Assembly: GCA_963556695.1 (NCBI GenBank)
Contig: CAUWAG010000010.1
Location: forward strand, 1,798,001 to 1,862,000
DNA: 64,000 nucleotides
Source of the DNA: Anthostomella pinea
Taxonomy: Eukaryota > Ascomycota > Sordariomycetes > Xylariales > Xylariaceae
Reading direction: 5' to 3'
Part shown: in pieces, positions 9,265 through 19,676 of the stretch
How the letters are laid out: each line of letters begins with the position of its first letter
Position numbering within the stretch: position 1 is the first letter of the stretch
The notes under the pieces: generated by a model
Told to the model about the DNA's origin: nothing
Databases searched by the model: none
The model's input: only the letters and a program-made list of their open reading frames with translations
Program-made: the position numbers and the translations under genes

Positions 9265-11537
9265 CCTGAATAAACGTTGCCTTTTCAAGCAGGAGATTTC
9301 CATCCGTCGCAAGGCCTGACCTTTACCTGTAGCACCCCCCGTCAACCTGGGCCCTGTGCCACGATGGAGGATGACCTTGGACGTCAACCATTAAGCACCA
9401 ACCATTAACCACTCCACACCCAGGTAGGTTTCAATCTCGGATTGCTAACTAGAAATGGAAGAACACATACTACCAGCAGTCTGCTAGACGCCTCCACCCC
9501 AGCAACTGGTGTCCGACTTTGCACGATGTTACCCAGATGGACGCTTTCTTTTGCACTTTGCTTCTATCTGTGATTTACTAGCGTGGGCTCCGACTAGGTA
9601 CGCCCTTGTACTCTGTCCGAAACGGCAGTAACGTCGGGGAGGTCTTGGCCCACATAGGACCACCCCATCAGGAAGATGGAATCAATCGTGGGGATTCGCC
9701 GTCTTAGCAGGACAGAGACTTGTTGTTCATGCCCGGGGCACTTGTCCCTGGGAAAATACCACTCATCGTGTACGATTCGAGCTTTGATCGTGACTGTCAG
9801 TGGAAGTGGGCTTCGTGAATCGCGGGGGCATTCTCCAATCCGCTGCCTCGTAAGTCCATGCCTCGTACAACTTCTGCTGCAATTTAAGGTATCTCTGCAT
9901 TGCCCGTTCTTAGTGATGATGTAGATGAAAGAGTCCTTTAGTCGAGTCGTTTGCTAGTGGCGTTGAGGTTGAGGGAGAAGACGAACAGAGTTCAGCCATA
10001 AGCCACCAAAAAAAACCATTGTTTATTTGCTCAAGGATGTGGCAGAACCTGAATTGATTCCACAACATCGATATCGTTTCAATTTGCTGGGTTGGGAACA
10101 CGAAGTCGTCGAGTCGTCGTCGTCGTCTTCGCAGACTGTGCCGCGAACACGCGCCTAGGTTGCTGTCAGTCCCTGCTCAGTGGTGCCGAAAGGGGCGGGG
10201 CTCGGAGGTCGGGTTGGTACATACTCTGCACGGCATAATTGGTTGGTGCAACAAATTCTCCTTGCGGTGTAGTATGGTAATGATATCGCCTCAAGGAGTA
10301 ATAGTGTCGGGAGTGTGATGGTCAAAAGCTCGGTTGCCCATCAAGGTGGTTGAGAAATAGTGAAATTGACGAAAAGCAATAGGGTGTATACTCACCTACC
10401 TTATATATTGCTTTTCTCCCACTTATTTCTGTTTCCTTCTGGTTGTTTGTTTGTTTGTTTGTTTGTTTGTTTTGTATTTAACGTGGGGGATTGCTCCTCA
10501 GTAGTGCAAACCACGCCTCCCAGAGCCTCTGCATCGCAGGGTTGTGGAGGTATCAAGATAATAAGTACAGTCAGTCCCGCTCACGAGCCCATCCCCGTTG
10601 TTGCGGCGGTATGACCTTGGGTCATCCATCTGGTCCTTCAAGAACAGCTATCTATCGAGGGCAGATTGATGAAAAGAATTTGCTCTTCTCCACGAATTTT
10701 GCCCATTCTGTGCTCCTCTCCCCTAAGTATTGTAAACAAGCTGCCCTAGGCGAGTACCTGGGCTCCTTCTGGTTGAACGGAGTCAGTTGTCAGTCAGGAT
10801 CCAACCACCACGGTTGACCATCTGAGCTGTCATCGAGGAAACTCATACGACGTTTGTCCAGAAGCAAGCCGCGGTGACTCCAGTACGATATGGTCACAGG
10901 CAGTATTTATTTTCACCTGGTCTATCCAACTTGCCTCGGCCTCCTAACTACGATTACTTCTTTCTCTCGCATCAGCCAAACCAGACGTTACGTTCTAAGT
11001 GAGTATACTATGGCTGGTAGTTCAGCACCTAGGCACAGGTGTTCACGCTCCTTGCTATTGTGGTCTGTAAACGCGACAATATACTACTATCACTCGTATA
11101 AATAATCCTGGGAGCATCTTAATGTTCCCAGTGCTTCTGAGAAAGGACTGCCAGTTGACACGTATATAATTCTTCATTATATAATCCTGTGTTTTAGCCT
11201 GTAAGTCTTACTGTCTTACTAGATGCATTCGAGGAGCACATATGTATTTATTAGTGCAGATAATAATCTATGCAACTAGAAGTAGGTCAACTTGGACTTG
11301 ATGCCTTGAAATACCTACGATGGGTGCCTATGGTGATGTAACCAACTTGAAAACCGAAAACTCGCCACCTTCAATCTCTCCCAACTTACTCTCCTCCACG
11401 ATCTCTTCTCTTCGCCCTCTACATTGCACATTGCACGCCTTCACGCTCTCTTACCTTTGCTTTGCACTTTGCAAATTGCTTCTATACAACAAGTGAACCT
11501 GGTTTCATTCAACACACCATCGTAACTCCAGCAACGC
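9265..11537. other. Intergenic with one retro-element-like insert
   Basis: No gene is supported. A GTC-rich microsatellite lies at about 10108-10130 and the (GTTT)n-ended insert is listed separately. The remaining sequence is featureless to my reading. Confidence 0.5.
10434..10775 (-). mobile_element. Probable non-LTR retro-element 3' fragment with (GTTT)n end
   Basis: The 12-mer TCCTTCTGGTTG occurs at 10434-10445 and again at 10764-10775, which would make it a target-site duplication around 10446-10763. The left end of the insert is (GTTT)n followed by TGTATTT. On the minus strand this is a 3' end AAATACAAAAC(AAAC)n, the same tail as the small insert at 6640-6670. I see no open frame and no convincing pol III A/B boxes, so it may be a 5'-truncated LINE end or an unusual SINE. 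Confidence 0.5.
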
Positions 11538-12055
11538 ATGGCTTGTCGCCCTCCCAGGCGTCATGCGGCCAACCGAATCGTGCGAGAATGCAGTGCAAGG
11601 TACGCGTGCCAACACTTGAAACCAGGGCATGCCAATAAATCCCAAGGCACGAGTGCGAGGGTGTAACCTGCCTCCTCCCATCCGCCACTCCGAAGACCTC
11701 TGTGCCAAACACTACCACCAAGAATGTGCCGCGTATCATTACTTGAAACGGCAGCAGCGACTTTATGACGGAGCGGGCTTTGCCGCTGGCGGGTGGCAAG
11801 ATGACGGGACGGTTCAACTAGCCCATTTCTAGCTCATCACGACAATCGAAACCCGAATCGTACATGATGCTTGGTTTCACAAACCGGACCCTGCACATGA
11901 ACATTGGGTCCTAGTCTTACGACTAAAACGGAAGCTCTTGAAGGAATCGATTTTCCGAATGGGCTGGTCCTATACGGGCAGACACGTCCCTGCGGAGATA
12001 CAGGCCACAATTGAGGATGCACTCGAGGTGCTGAGCCTAGAAGAACCCGGTAAGT
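11538..12055 (+). pseudogene. Degenerate small gene with His/Cys-containing N-terminus
   Basis: The frame starting at 11538 (MACRPPRRHAANRIVRECSA, later CQHLKPGHANKS) breaks near 11640. A second frame takes over (RVRGCNLPPPIRHSEDLCAK, HYHQECAAYHYLKRQQ). It reads through a TAG at 11829-11831 into a further protein-like stretch (HDAWFHKPDPAHEHWVLVLR, YTGRHVPAEIQATIEDALEV) up to a possible donor GGTAAGTAA near 12049. The spacing of Cys and His suggests a small metal-binding-like N-terminal part, but I do not recognise the family. One frameshift and one stop suggest a decayed gene; an intron at the frameshift is the alternative. Confidence 0.4.
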
Positions 12056-13011
12056 AATGTGCCTCGTAGTCTACATTCTGACTTCTTTACTTACAGAGTG
12101 TTACGGTATTACATAATACCTCCACATATTTATGTACATATATACCCCTAGCTTCCCCGTTCTCTTCCGACCTTGCCTCTTCTTCCTTAGATATCGTTGA
12201 ATCTAGATATTTCAACCCATCAGCCCTGACCAGCGCAGCTGCAGGCCTGATTGTCACACAGAGACTAAGCTCGACGAAGACCTTCATTACCTCCCCGGAA
12301 TCAGAATTGTTCTGCAGGATGACCCGAGCGCCGTACCTGTTCCAGCCCCCGAGGCTTTTCCCACTCAGTGGTAGATGGCAGATATGAGGATTCACTTGGT
12401 ATGGTTCCAACGTGTACACGGTTCAGAGATGCTGGTCTCGTACTAATGAAGCACAAAGCCACATCCTGCTCAGATATCGACTTGGCCGTTCTGATCCCAG
12501 TAAATACTTTGGTACATATTGCGAGCGGAATTTCGGCTTGTGTAAGTCGCACACCGGGGTAACGAAGGTTCAAACGCGGCTGGCAACCCGACAGGTGCCT
12601 GGGGCCTGGGGAAACTCGCCTCGGGTACCACGTGCGGCATGGCCTTCGATAACGGCGCTTCCGTCAACTGATCTGACTTTGGTCCAGTGAAGAGAATTAC
12701 GCATTTCGGCGTTTCGCTCTTTTGGGATTCATCCGCAAGACCGCCCCAGAAAATCACTGCTCGGACTACTGCTTAAGAACTTCACCCTTGAGGCTGAATG
12801 ACTGCTTAGGGAACTTCCCGTACAGTAGCTAGCATAGCTACTTCATAATAGGACCTTTTGAGTCCTTCAGCGCCCCCTAGACACCTTAAACGGGAATACT
12901 ACTTGCTACGCATGAGTGCGCTAAGGCGTTAAGAATAAAACCAACCTACCAGCTCTTAGGGTTCCGTTGTTTTAAGCCAATCCCAAAAATAGTCAGGAGG
13001 TCTTGAGCTGA
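12056..13011. other. Intergenic, possible gene relics only
   Basis: Short open stretches such as GAWGLGKLASGTTCGMAFDN (in the frame ending at the TGA near 12670) look vaguely protein-like, but they have no start, motif or extent that I can defend. Confidence 0.35.
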
Positions 13012-13386
13012 CATTATCTTCGTTGTGGTGAACTAGGAGCCAGAGAATATTTTATGCACTCCGTCCTCTGCGACTGGCCCGACGACGTGTGCCTCACCAT
13101 CGTCGCGCGGATCTTTGAAGCCATGAAGCCCAGGTACAGCAAGTTTATCGTATATGAGATTGTGATACCGGCTACGGGAGCTGATTGCCAGGCGACTGCT
13201 GTGGACTGGATGATGATGGTCATGTTCTCATCTAGTGAGCGAACTGAGGACGATTGGCTGTCGTTCTTCGAGCGCGGCGGGTTGAAGGTACGCAATATCT
13301 GGAGCATGGAGAACATCCTGGAGAGTTTGATTGAATGCGAACTGGCCGCCCCTGACCCGTACCGTTCGATGTCCACGTGTGTCTAG
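13012..13386 (+). pseudogene. C-terminal remnant of a SAM-dependent O-methyltransferase
   Basis: The open frame reads GAREYFMHSVLCDWPDDVCL, followed by SKFIVYEIVIPATGADCQAT, DWMMMVMFSSSERTEDDW and LESLIECELA. This is the last third of the plant/fungal secondary-metabolite O-methyltransferase fold. The catalytic-His region normally reads LHDWPD; here it is LCDWPDD, so the His is replaced by Cys. A stop at 13009-13011 closes the frame upstream, and no SAM-binding GGG(x)G segment or dimerisation domain is visible in the preceding kilobase. I read it as a 5'-truncated, non-functional copy. It lies 260 bp upstream of the broken P450, so the pair may be the residue of a secondary-metabolite locus. 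Confidence 0.7.
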
Positions 13387-15015
13387 TGTATATAACAAGC
13401 ATTACAGGGGTGCTTTCGGTGATCACCTAAACCCCGGCTGGACGGACTGTAGGGATGCTCAAGTCAGGGGTATGTTGGTTATATCGGTGCAAGGGGGTGG
13501 GCTCGATGACCATCGTTCATGTTGGTACAAGACAGCAGGGGTGCCCAGATCTCATCTACGCGCTCCATTTCCATTCCCCCTCAACAACTACTCTCGGGCT
13601 CTTTCAACCCAGACTTCATCATATCTACAGACCACAGTACCTATACAATGGCGATCTTGAATCTTTTCTTCGTCTACACGAGCTACTCATGCATCCTCTA
13701 CGTATGTTTTGACAGCTGTCTGAAGTCAGTCAGCCCTCTTAGTACCGCGTACGCAGTGCATTCTCGTCCTCGGCTTCCGCCTGCTCCTGCACCCGCTCCG
13801 GAAGTACCCGGGGCCCTTCGCGGCGAAGCTCTCGGAAGCCTACGGCGGGTTCTACGCCCTGAGAAAGCGGCTTCATCTGCAGACCTACGAGAACCACTTG
13901 AGATACGGTCAGCGGAACTATTGTCTGACCAGTGATCATCCAGTAAACTGATACTTCGGCAGGCCCCGTTCTGAGACAGGCTCCGAACCGGCTGATATTC
14001 AATTCTGTTTCAGCGTTGCAAGGCACGTTCCCTGATTGCTGCTGCGAGTGTGAGGAATGTGCTGACTGACACCGTGAAAGCCATCTACCAGAATGAGAGG
14101 GTCAATAAGTCCTACGTGTACGCTGTTGCACAGCCTGAGCAGCATAACACATTCATCACGACGAACAGGGCCCAGCATCGCCCCAAGAGGAGACTGATGA
14201 GCCAGGTGCTGTCGGAACAGTCGATGAGGTCTTTTGAGCCCATCATGGTGAACCAGGTCCTCATCTTCCTGCGTCAACTGTTACAGGCCAACTCAAGCCC
14301 CGTGAACATGACTCCTATGTGTCGATATCTCGGCCTCGATGTCGCCGGTCTCTTGGGCTTTGGTTACGAGCGTAACCTCCAGACCGACCATGCACATAGA
14401 TCTTTGACCGACGCCCTCACTTTCGGTAACTATCGTACCAACGTGTGTATACAGTTCACGCCACTAGCAAAGGCTCAACACGGTGTTGATGGACCTGCTC
14501 CCAAATCGCCTGCGGACAGAACTTCGGGCCACCATCGAGAAAATGATATTGACCCGGCTCGCCCAGCCGTCAGAAGATAAGCACGATCTGTTGTCTGTTT
14601 TTAGCGAGGCCGAGCAGTCGGACCTCGATATAAAGAACATGAAGAAGAGCGCTATCTGGGCCGAAGCTATCTTATTCTTTGCCGCAGGTCTGTTGCCATA
14701 CTCTCTATTCCGGACAAACGACCACTAACTCGAATTCAACACACAGGTGGTGAGACCATCGCATCCACGCTTGCCGCCACGTTTTTCTACCTGTCACAAA
14801 ACCCGGAATGCTATCAAAAGCTAGCCACGGAGATCCGGTCCACGTTCAGCTCGGGTTCCGAAATCCGCGGCGGGCCGCGCCTCTCAAGCTGCCGCTACCT
14901 CCGTGCCTGTATCGACGAGGCTCTCAGGATGTCTCCGCCCGTGCCAGGGACCTTGTGGCGCGAAGCAGCGACTGATGCAAAAGACAAGCCGCTCATCGTG
15001 GACGGCCACGTCGTA

Positions 15016-15105
15016 CCATCCGACCCCCCGAACCGGCACACCCCCACTACCGGCACAGCCAAACCCCGCCACCACCACCAAAAGACCCCCCGACTCACTT
15101 ACACG
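15016..15105 (+). repeat. Left terminal inverted repeat of Fot1-like element
   Basis: This is about 90 bp beginning CCATCCGACCCCCCGAACCG. It pairs with the inverse of 17353-17441 with only scattered mismatches, and TA precedes it at 15014-15015. Confidence 0.9.
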
Positions 15106-15168
15106 CATTTGAGGCTGTATAGGGTCAAAAAAATCAGCAAAATTATCATTCTGTGGTGTTTTAGCTGC

Positions 15169-16962
15169 TCAATCGACGTATCTAGCCGGCGCCCGGATTG
15201 ACCGCCCGGATCTAGTCATCTGGGCTTCTGCAACAGGGGCTTCTGCAACAGGGGCTTCTACAGCCTCCTCAGCGTCCGCAAGCTCCTCGTCCTCCTCACC
15301 CTCGTCTTCAACAACCTCCGACTCTGAAGAAGAAGAAGAAGACTCTATAGCAACCGGAACTAACGGATCACCACCCTGGGCTAGTATTTCTACCATTGTC
15401 ATGAACTTTTTGTTGAGATTTGGTATCTTTTTCCTTTTCTTGGGCCGTAGCCGCTCCAGTTCAGCCTCCAGGGCCCTGATCTTCTGGTCTTTTATAGCCA
15501 GCTCCGTCTCCTGGTTCTCAAAGGCATGGGAGATCTTCCGGAACTTCAGCCGAGTGGCTGGGGAACGGTTCCTCCCGAAATCCCGGATTTGCCGGCTCGT
15601 GGTAGGGGTCTGTTGGTCCTCCAGCTCCGAGTCTTCCTGTTCTTCCGGCTCGGGGGTCTTCCGCTTGTTTTCTTGGATTTCTGGATGGTCTAGACACTTT
15701 TTGTGGTTAATTGGGTAGCATCCTGTCACTCGGAAGCCCGAGCGGATGTTTTTTGGCGTAAATGCCATGTCCCTTGCCTTGCTGTAACAGCGGATAAAGT
15801 TGATCTTGTCAACAGGGGAAGAATCAGTCAGAGAATTTAACTGGGTGAGGAATCTCTGGTAATAGGACTTAAGGGCGTTATAGGGGCCGTTATCCAGTGG
15901 TTGCATTCCGTGGCTGGTGTGTGCTGGGAAAAAGCACAGCAAGATGTTAGCAAAATAACACCGCATCATAAATTCGTCCTTTTCTACAGTCAGTTGCTAT
16001 TTAAATCGGAATAAATCAAACAACCAGTAAATAAATAGAAAAAATTGGTGTACGTACGGAGGTATGGCTACCATGGCCATTTAGGATCAAAAGGACTGGT
16101 TCCCACTGCTCCTGGCCACGAATTTCATCCACTTGTGGTATGAAAACGTGCTCAAGCCACTGGCAGGCGATATCGTTACTGGTCCAGCCGTTTTCCGACG
16201 TTATATAGTACCAGTCGGCTATCTTCTGGAATTCCTCAAGGAACCACTGCGCTTGGAGATCTTTTCCCTTGAAAATCAAGCCTGGTTTGAGTACTCTACC
16301 AATAGCTGAAATGGTCTCGATGAAAGATGTCCACGAGCGGCCCTGGGGGCTCTTTAGGAAAGCTTTCCTCGTCTCAGAACTTCCCAGAACTAGGGAATCA
16401 ATGCCTATAAGGGTAATTAGTTGACTGTGAGGGTAGGGGGCTCGAAAGAGTTACCAAAACCCGACATGATGCCGCCCTTATCGACATTGTACGTATTTTC
16501 TGGCTTCACCCAGCCGTAGTCCTCCAAGATGTTGAAGAACCAGTTCACAGACTTAGGGATAAACCCCTTAAACCGAGCAGATTCCATTCGCTTGCCGATT
16601 TTAGTCTGAATGGTAGGGTTGCGTCGTTTAAAGCTGTCCATATAGTGGTTCCCAAGTGGTGCGAAATCCCCCTTTCTTTATAGGAGTTCTACCACAATTT
16701 CCCTGACGGCTGAGTGAGAGGGGGCAAGCCCCAAAGTCTCCTGGCGCAATATTCAGGCTGTTACCTTGCTTTCTTGCTCGGGAGAAATTCTCTGCTCGGT
16801 GGTGTGAGCTTCTGTTTTAGTCCCTCTCCCCCTTATGCGTGCTGACAGCGTGCTGCCCGGGATGCCGTATTTTTGGCTGGATTTTCTCACGGACATGCCA
16901 TTATCTGTGACGTCTAGGTAGGCATCCACCACATCATCCTCTGTATACGTGGGCGGAGGCAT
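15169..16962 (-). pseudogene. Fot1/pogo-type DDE transposase, inactivated
   Basis: The N-terminus has a psq-type helix-turn-helix (DVVDAYLDVTDNGMSVRKSS, KYGIPGSTLSARIRG). The DDE core follows, with introns by eye near 16391-16453 and 15990-16051. The first catalytic Asp is in YNVDKGG. The second should be in a DGHGSH motif but reads LILNGHGSH (codon at 16079-16081 is AAT). The third is in MQPLDNG. TGA at 16753-16755 and TAA at 16678-16680 interrupt the CENP-B-like region, where the frame continues otherwise intact (ILRQETLGLAPSHSAVRE). All three changes fit G-to-A or C-to-T transitions, as in RIP. The C-terminus is acidic with VAEAP repeats. The element could move only with a transposase supplied from elsewhere. 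Confidence 0.85.
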
Positions 16963-17352
16963 CGTGGCTGGCTTCAGGATGCTGTGGTGCATGAGGGACA
17001 GGGGCTCACAGAGAGAATTCTACAGCAAATTTGCATTTAAGGGCGGGGCACGGAGGCTGCTAAATGCCGATGCCGATGGCCAGCAATTAAATAATCTATA
17101 TTAAGCTAAACACCAAGAAAAGGGCTATCTAACTATCTAAAGAACGTTTAGATACTGTCACAGAATAGCAATTGACCACCACACCAATTGGCTAAGCTCC
17201 CCACAAAAGGATGTGGAATATTCAGGATGGCAACTGAATATTCTATGGTGGTAGATATACCTGACGTTCCACGGGCTCCAGGGCTCTGTCTCATTCGGAC
17301 ATACCTGTACCGTATTAGAACGTCACAGATACCCTCAAAAGGGGCTGTAATC

Positions 17353-17441
17353 CGTGTAAGTGAGTAAGGGGACTTTTGGTGGTGGTTGTGGGGTTTGGCT
17401 GTGCCGGTTGGGGGGGTGTGCCGGTTCGGGGGGTCGGATGG
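17353..17441 (-). repeat. Right terminal inverted repeat of Fot1-like element
   Basis: Its inverse begins CCATCCGACCCCCCGAACCG and matches the left repeat. TA follows at 17442-17443. Confidence 0.9.
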
Positions 17442-17546
17442 TACCTCCCGGCACGCAGATAGGCGTGAGCATCTACAGCCTCCACCACAACGAGAATTAC
17501 TTCCCGGACTCATTCCAATTCCAGCCAGAACGATGGCTTGCAAAGG

Positions 17547-17577
<31 letters not shown>

Positions 17578-17905
17578 AGCCGCGCATGAAGCTTTTGTAG
17601 CCTTCTCGATGGGATCCCGGGTGTGTGCGGGAAAGGCGATGGCATACCTCGAGACGAGCCTCGTCCTGGTTATGACGTTTTGGTATTTCGACTTTGAGCC
17701 GAGCAGTAGCGAAGGCAAAGAGGCGGGGGAGCAGAAGAATACCGCTGGAGGAAAGGGCTGGCGCGTTGGCGAGTTCCAGATGCAGGATATCTTTGCGGCC
17801 GGTCACGACGGCCCTGAACTCAGGTTTCGCCCGCGGGGTGACTTCTGCTGCGAAGAACTCTCACGCCGAGGAAACGGGCCGGCAGACATGCTTCAACTAC
17901 TCTGA

Positions 17906-18602
17906 TTCATGGTGGATTGGGTGAGGAGGCACATAAGTTAGTGTGCTACCATATGTGAGGCGACGAATACATGAGGTCCATAACGGAGATATGTTCTGAT
18001 GAAGGAAATGTCCATGTCACATTTTGCTGCTGTTTCTACGCTCGTAGATATGATATATCCACCATATGTCTAAATCAACCTACCTACATGTGTAACCCGT
18101 TGTTACGCACCTACATACCCTTTAGGCAGGGCGAGGTAGGTCATTCCGGCGGCAGTACCTAGGTGGTGCGACTTGTCAGATGCCGCCAGACCGTGGGAGG
18201 TGAAACATCCATGTGAATGTGGTGGTCCGGCTGATATAGGCGAGTGGTGTTTTGTTGCGAGCTGCCAACAGTGTGACACACACCACCCGGGCGGCAGTGC
18301 GACTGTTGGTTTTCAATGCAACCACACACATGTGACATAGGAGGAACCTGTTGACTGACGACCACCAGCCACAGGGACGGCACGCCAGCACCAGAAGAAT
18401 GACCTCGCTATACTTACCACCGGCCAGACTCCTAGAAAACAAGGTCGATATTGCGGCGTAATCTCGAATCATTAGGTAGGCAATGTTCTCGTCTCATCCG
18501 CCACCACAACGATATTCAGGTTCAACAGCTCCCTCCATCAAGTTCAAAGCTGAATCAGCAGGGAGGGACGTCTATCGCAGCTGGTAAGTTATTGGACGGC
18601 AT
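17906..18602. other. Intergenic, nothing recognised
   Basis: This is the space between the convergent P450 relic and the 2EXR-like gene. No gene or repeat is supported. Confidence 0.5.
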
Positions 18603-19676
18603 CTACTCCGCCAACGACCGATCATACAAGTCCTTCTGCCTCTCGTGCTGCCTGTACAGAGCGTACATCTTCTTCTGCGGGATCCGCCTACCCCTGGCAT
18701 CTTTCCGCGGTACCCCCTCGTTGTCCCACTCGCTGTAATCCGCCGTCATGAACATCTGCGAGGGAGCCGTCACCGTCTGCCTCACCACCACATCTCCATC
18801 TCCACCATCGGCAAAGTTATACCTGCCTTCTTCTTTTTCTTCCTCCGTCTGGATTGCGACGACGGCCTGCTGCAGTCTGACAGCTACAGCTTCGTTCAGA
18901 GTCCTTAGCCTCCCCGCGACCCGCGTGCTCCAATGGTCATAGAAATGAACCCGCATCCTCTCCGCGATCGGGCCGAGGAAGCTGAGCCTGCCAGACCCCG
19001 CCGAGGCAATCCAGACGAGCTGTTCATCGCGCTCCAGCCCGTCCAGCTCCGGGGGCGAAATCGCGTCCGTGCCAGTAATAAAACGCAGCTGCCGCGCCCG
19101 GTTGACCTCGGCGGCCACGTCCCTGAAGACCACCTTCTCGATCGCGGGATAGGCCTCCAGCGCCTTCATGAGCTCCGAGGGAGATAAACGAGTCGCCATG
19201 GTGTGATCGCACCGCACCTCCAGCGTCCTCAGCTCGGGCAGTGTGGCGGCACGCCGCAGTCCGCGGAAGAATCGGTGGGTCCCCGTGATACTAATACTAC
19301 CTTTTGCCTGGGAGGTGCAGTCGTAGATGACGTGCTGGATGTACCGGGCGGTTTCCCGCCGCTGGTGGAACTCGACGAAGTCCAGGATGGCGTCCTCGCC
19401 GGCGAAGTAGAACGTCAGGGTGTCCAGGGCGACGGTGTAGGCGTCGTCGTAGACTTGCCGGGCGACGAGGAGGAGCGAAGTCGGGCCTAGGGGCCCGTCG
19501 TTGGTGGTGTATGATGATGAAGCGGTATTGTCGAAGGGGCGGAGGAGAGCGGCGTCTGATGGGCTGGAGGTGGCGGGAGTGTAGTAGCCAGAGAAGGACG
19601 CGAGGTACAGTTCGTAGATTGTGTTGCGTAGTTCGGCTGGGAGGCGGAGGAAGGGGTTTTCGGGCTGTGTTGCCAT
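18603..19676 (-). CDS. 2EXR/F-box-like domain protein, function unknown
   Basis: A single-exon gene of 357 residues. I chose the ATG at 19676 because MATQPENPFLRLPAELRNTI places the typical F-box-like opening (FLRLPxELRNxIYELYL) at the N-terminus. The longer frame upstream to 19898 is Cys/Tyr-rich and unlike it. Further conserved-looking blocks are SLLLVARQVYDDAY and TLTFYF, the usual second half of the 2EXR module in filamentous fungi. The C-terminal 60 residues are acidic, then rich in Lys, Arg and Tyr. Such proteins form large fungal families with no settled role; adaptor function by analogy to F-box proteins is inference. No lesion is seen. Confidence 0.78.
   Translation of the reverse strand: MATQPENPFLRLPAELRNTIYELYLASFSGYYTPATSSPSDAALLRPFDNTASSSYTTNDGPLGPTSLLLVARQVYDDAYTVALDTLTFYFAGEDAILDFVEFHQRRETARYIQHVIYDCTSQAKGSISITGTHRFFRGLRRAATLPELRTLEVRCDHTMATRLSPSELMKALEAYPAIEKVVFRDVAAEVNRARQLRFITGTDAISPPELDGLERDEQLVWIASAGSGRLSFLGPIAERMRVHFYDHWSTRVAGRLRTLNEAVAVRLQQAVVAIQTEEEKEEGRYNFADGGDGDVVVRQTVTAPSQMFMTADYSEWDNEGVPRKDARGRRIPQKKMYALYRQHERQKDLYDRSLAE

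Larger units (their letters stand above)
15016..17441 (-). mobile_element. Fot1/pogo-like DNA transposon, 2426 bp
   Basis: The element carries about 90-bp terminal inverted repeats and is flanked by TA on both sides (15014-15015 and 17442-17443), the target duplication of the Tc1/mariner-pogo superfamily. It encodes one transposase on the minus strand. Insertion occurred inside a P450 exon, between the G and the third codon base of a Val codon and Pro. Long GC-rich repeats with tandem C runs at the ends are well preserved, so the insertion is probably not very old, but the coding part is damaged. Confidence 0.92.
13648..17905 (+). pseudogene. Cytochrome P450 split by a DNA transposon
   Basis: Exons: 13648-13701 (membrane anchor), 13757-13907, 13963-14022, 14081-14687, 14747-15015, then after the transposon 17442/17444-17905. 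Introns are GT-AG except 14023-14080, which has a GC donor (GCACGT) with a CTGAC branch site. P450 hallmarks are complete: I-helix AAGGETIAST, ExxR in DEALRM, FQPERWL, and the heme loop FSMGSRVCAGKAMA. The transposon sits in a TA between GHV and PPGTQIG, so the heme half is cut off. Separately, the frame shifts between about 14460 and 14483 (QFTPLA, then QRLNTVLMDLLPNRL) with no intron able to explain it. A poly-Asn run (AAC repeats, about 17549-17575) follows PERW. The family resembles secondary-metabolism monooxygenases; the substrate is unknown. Confidence 0.88.

Noticed and set aside
12561..12672. Open stretch GAWGLGKLASGTTCGMAFDN before a TGA
   Set aside because: Stop just upstream, no start, no motif; cannot separate a relic exon from chance.
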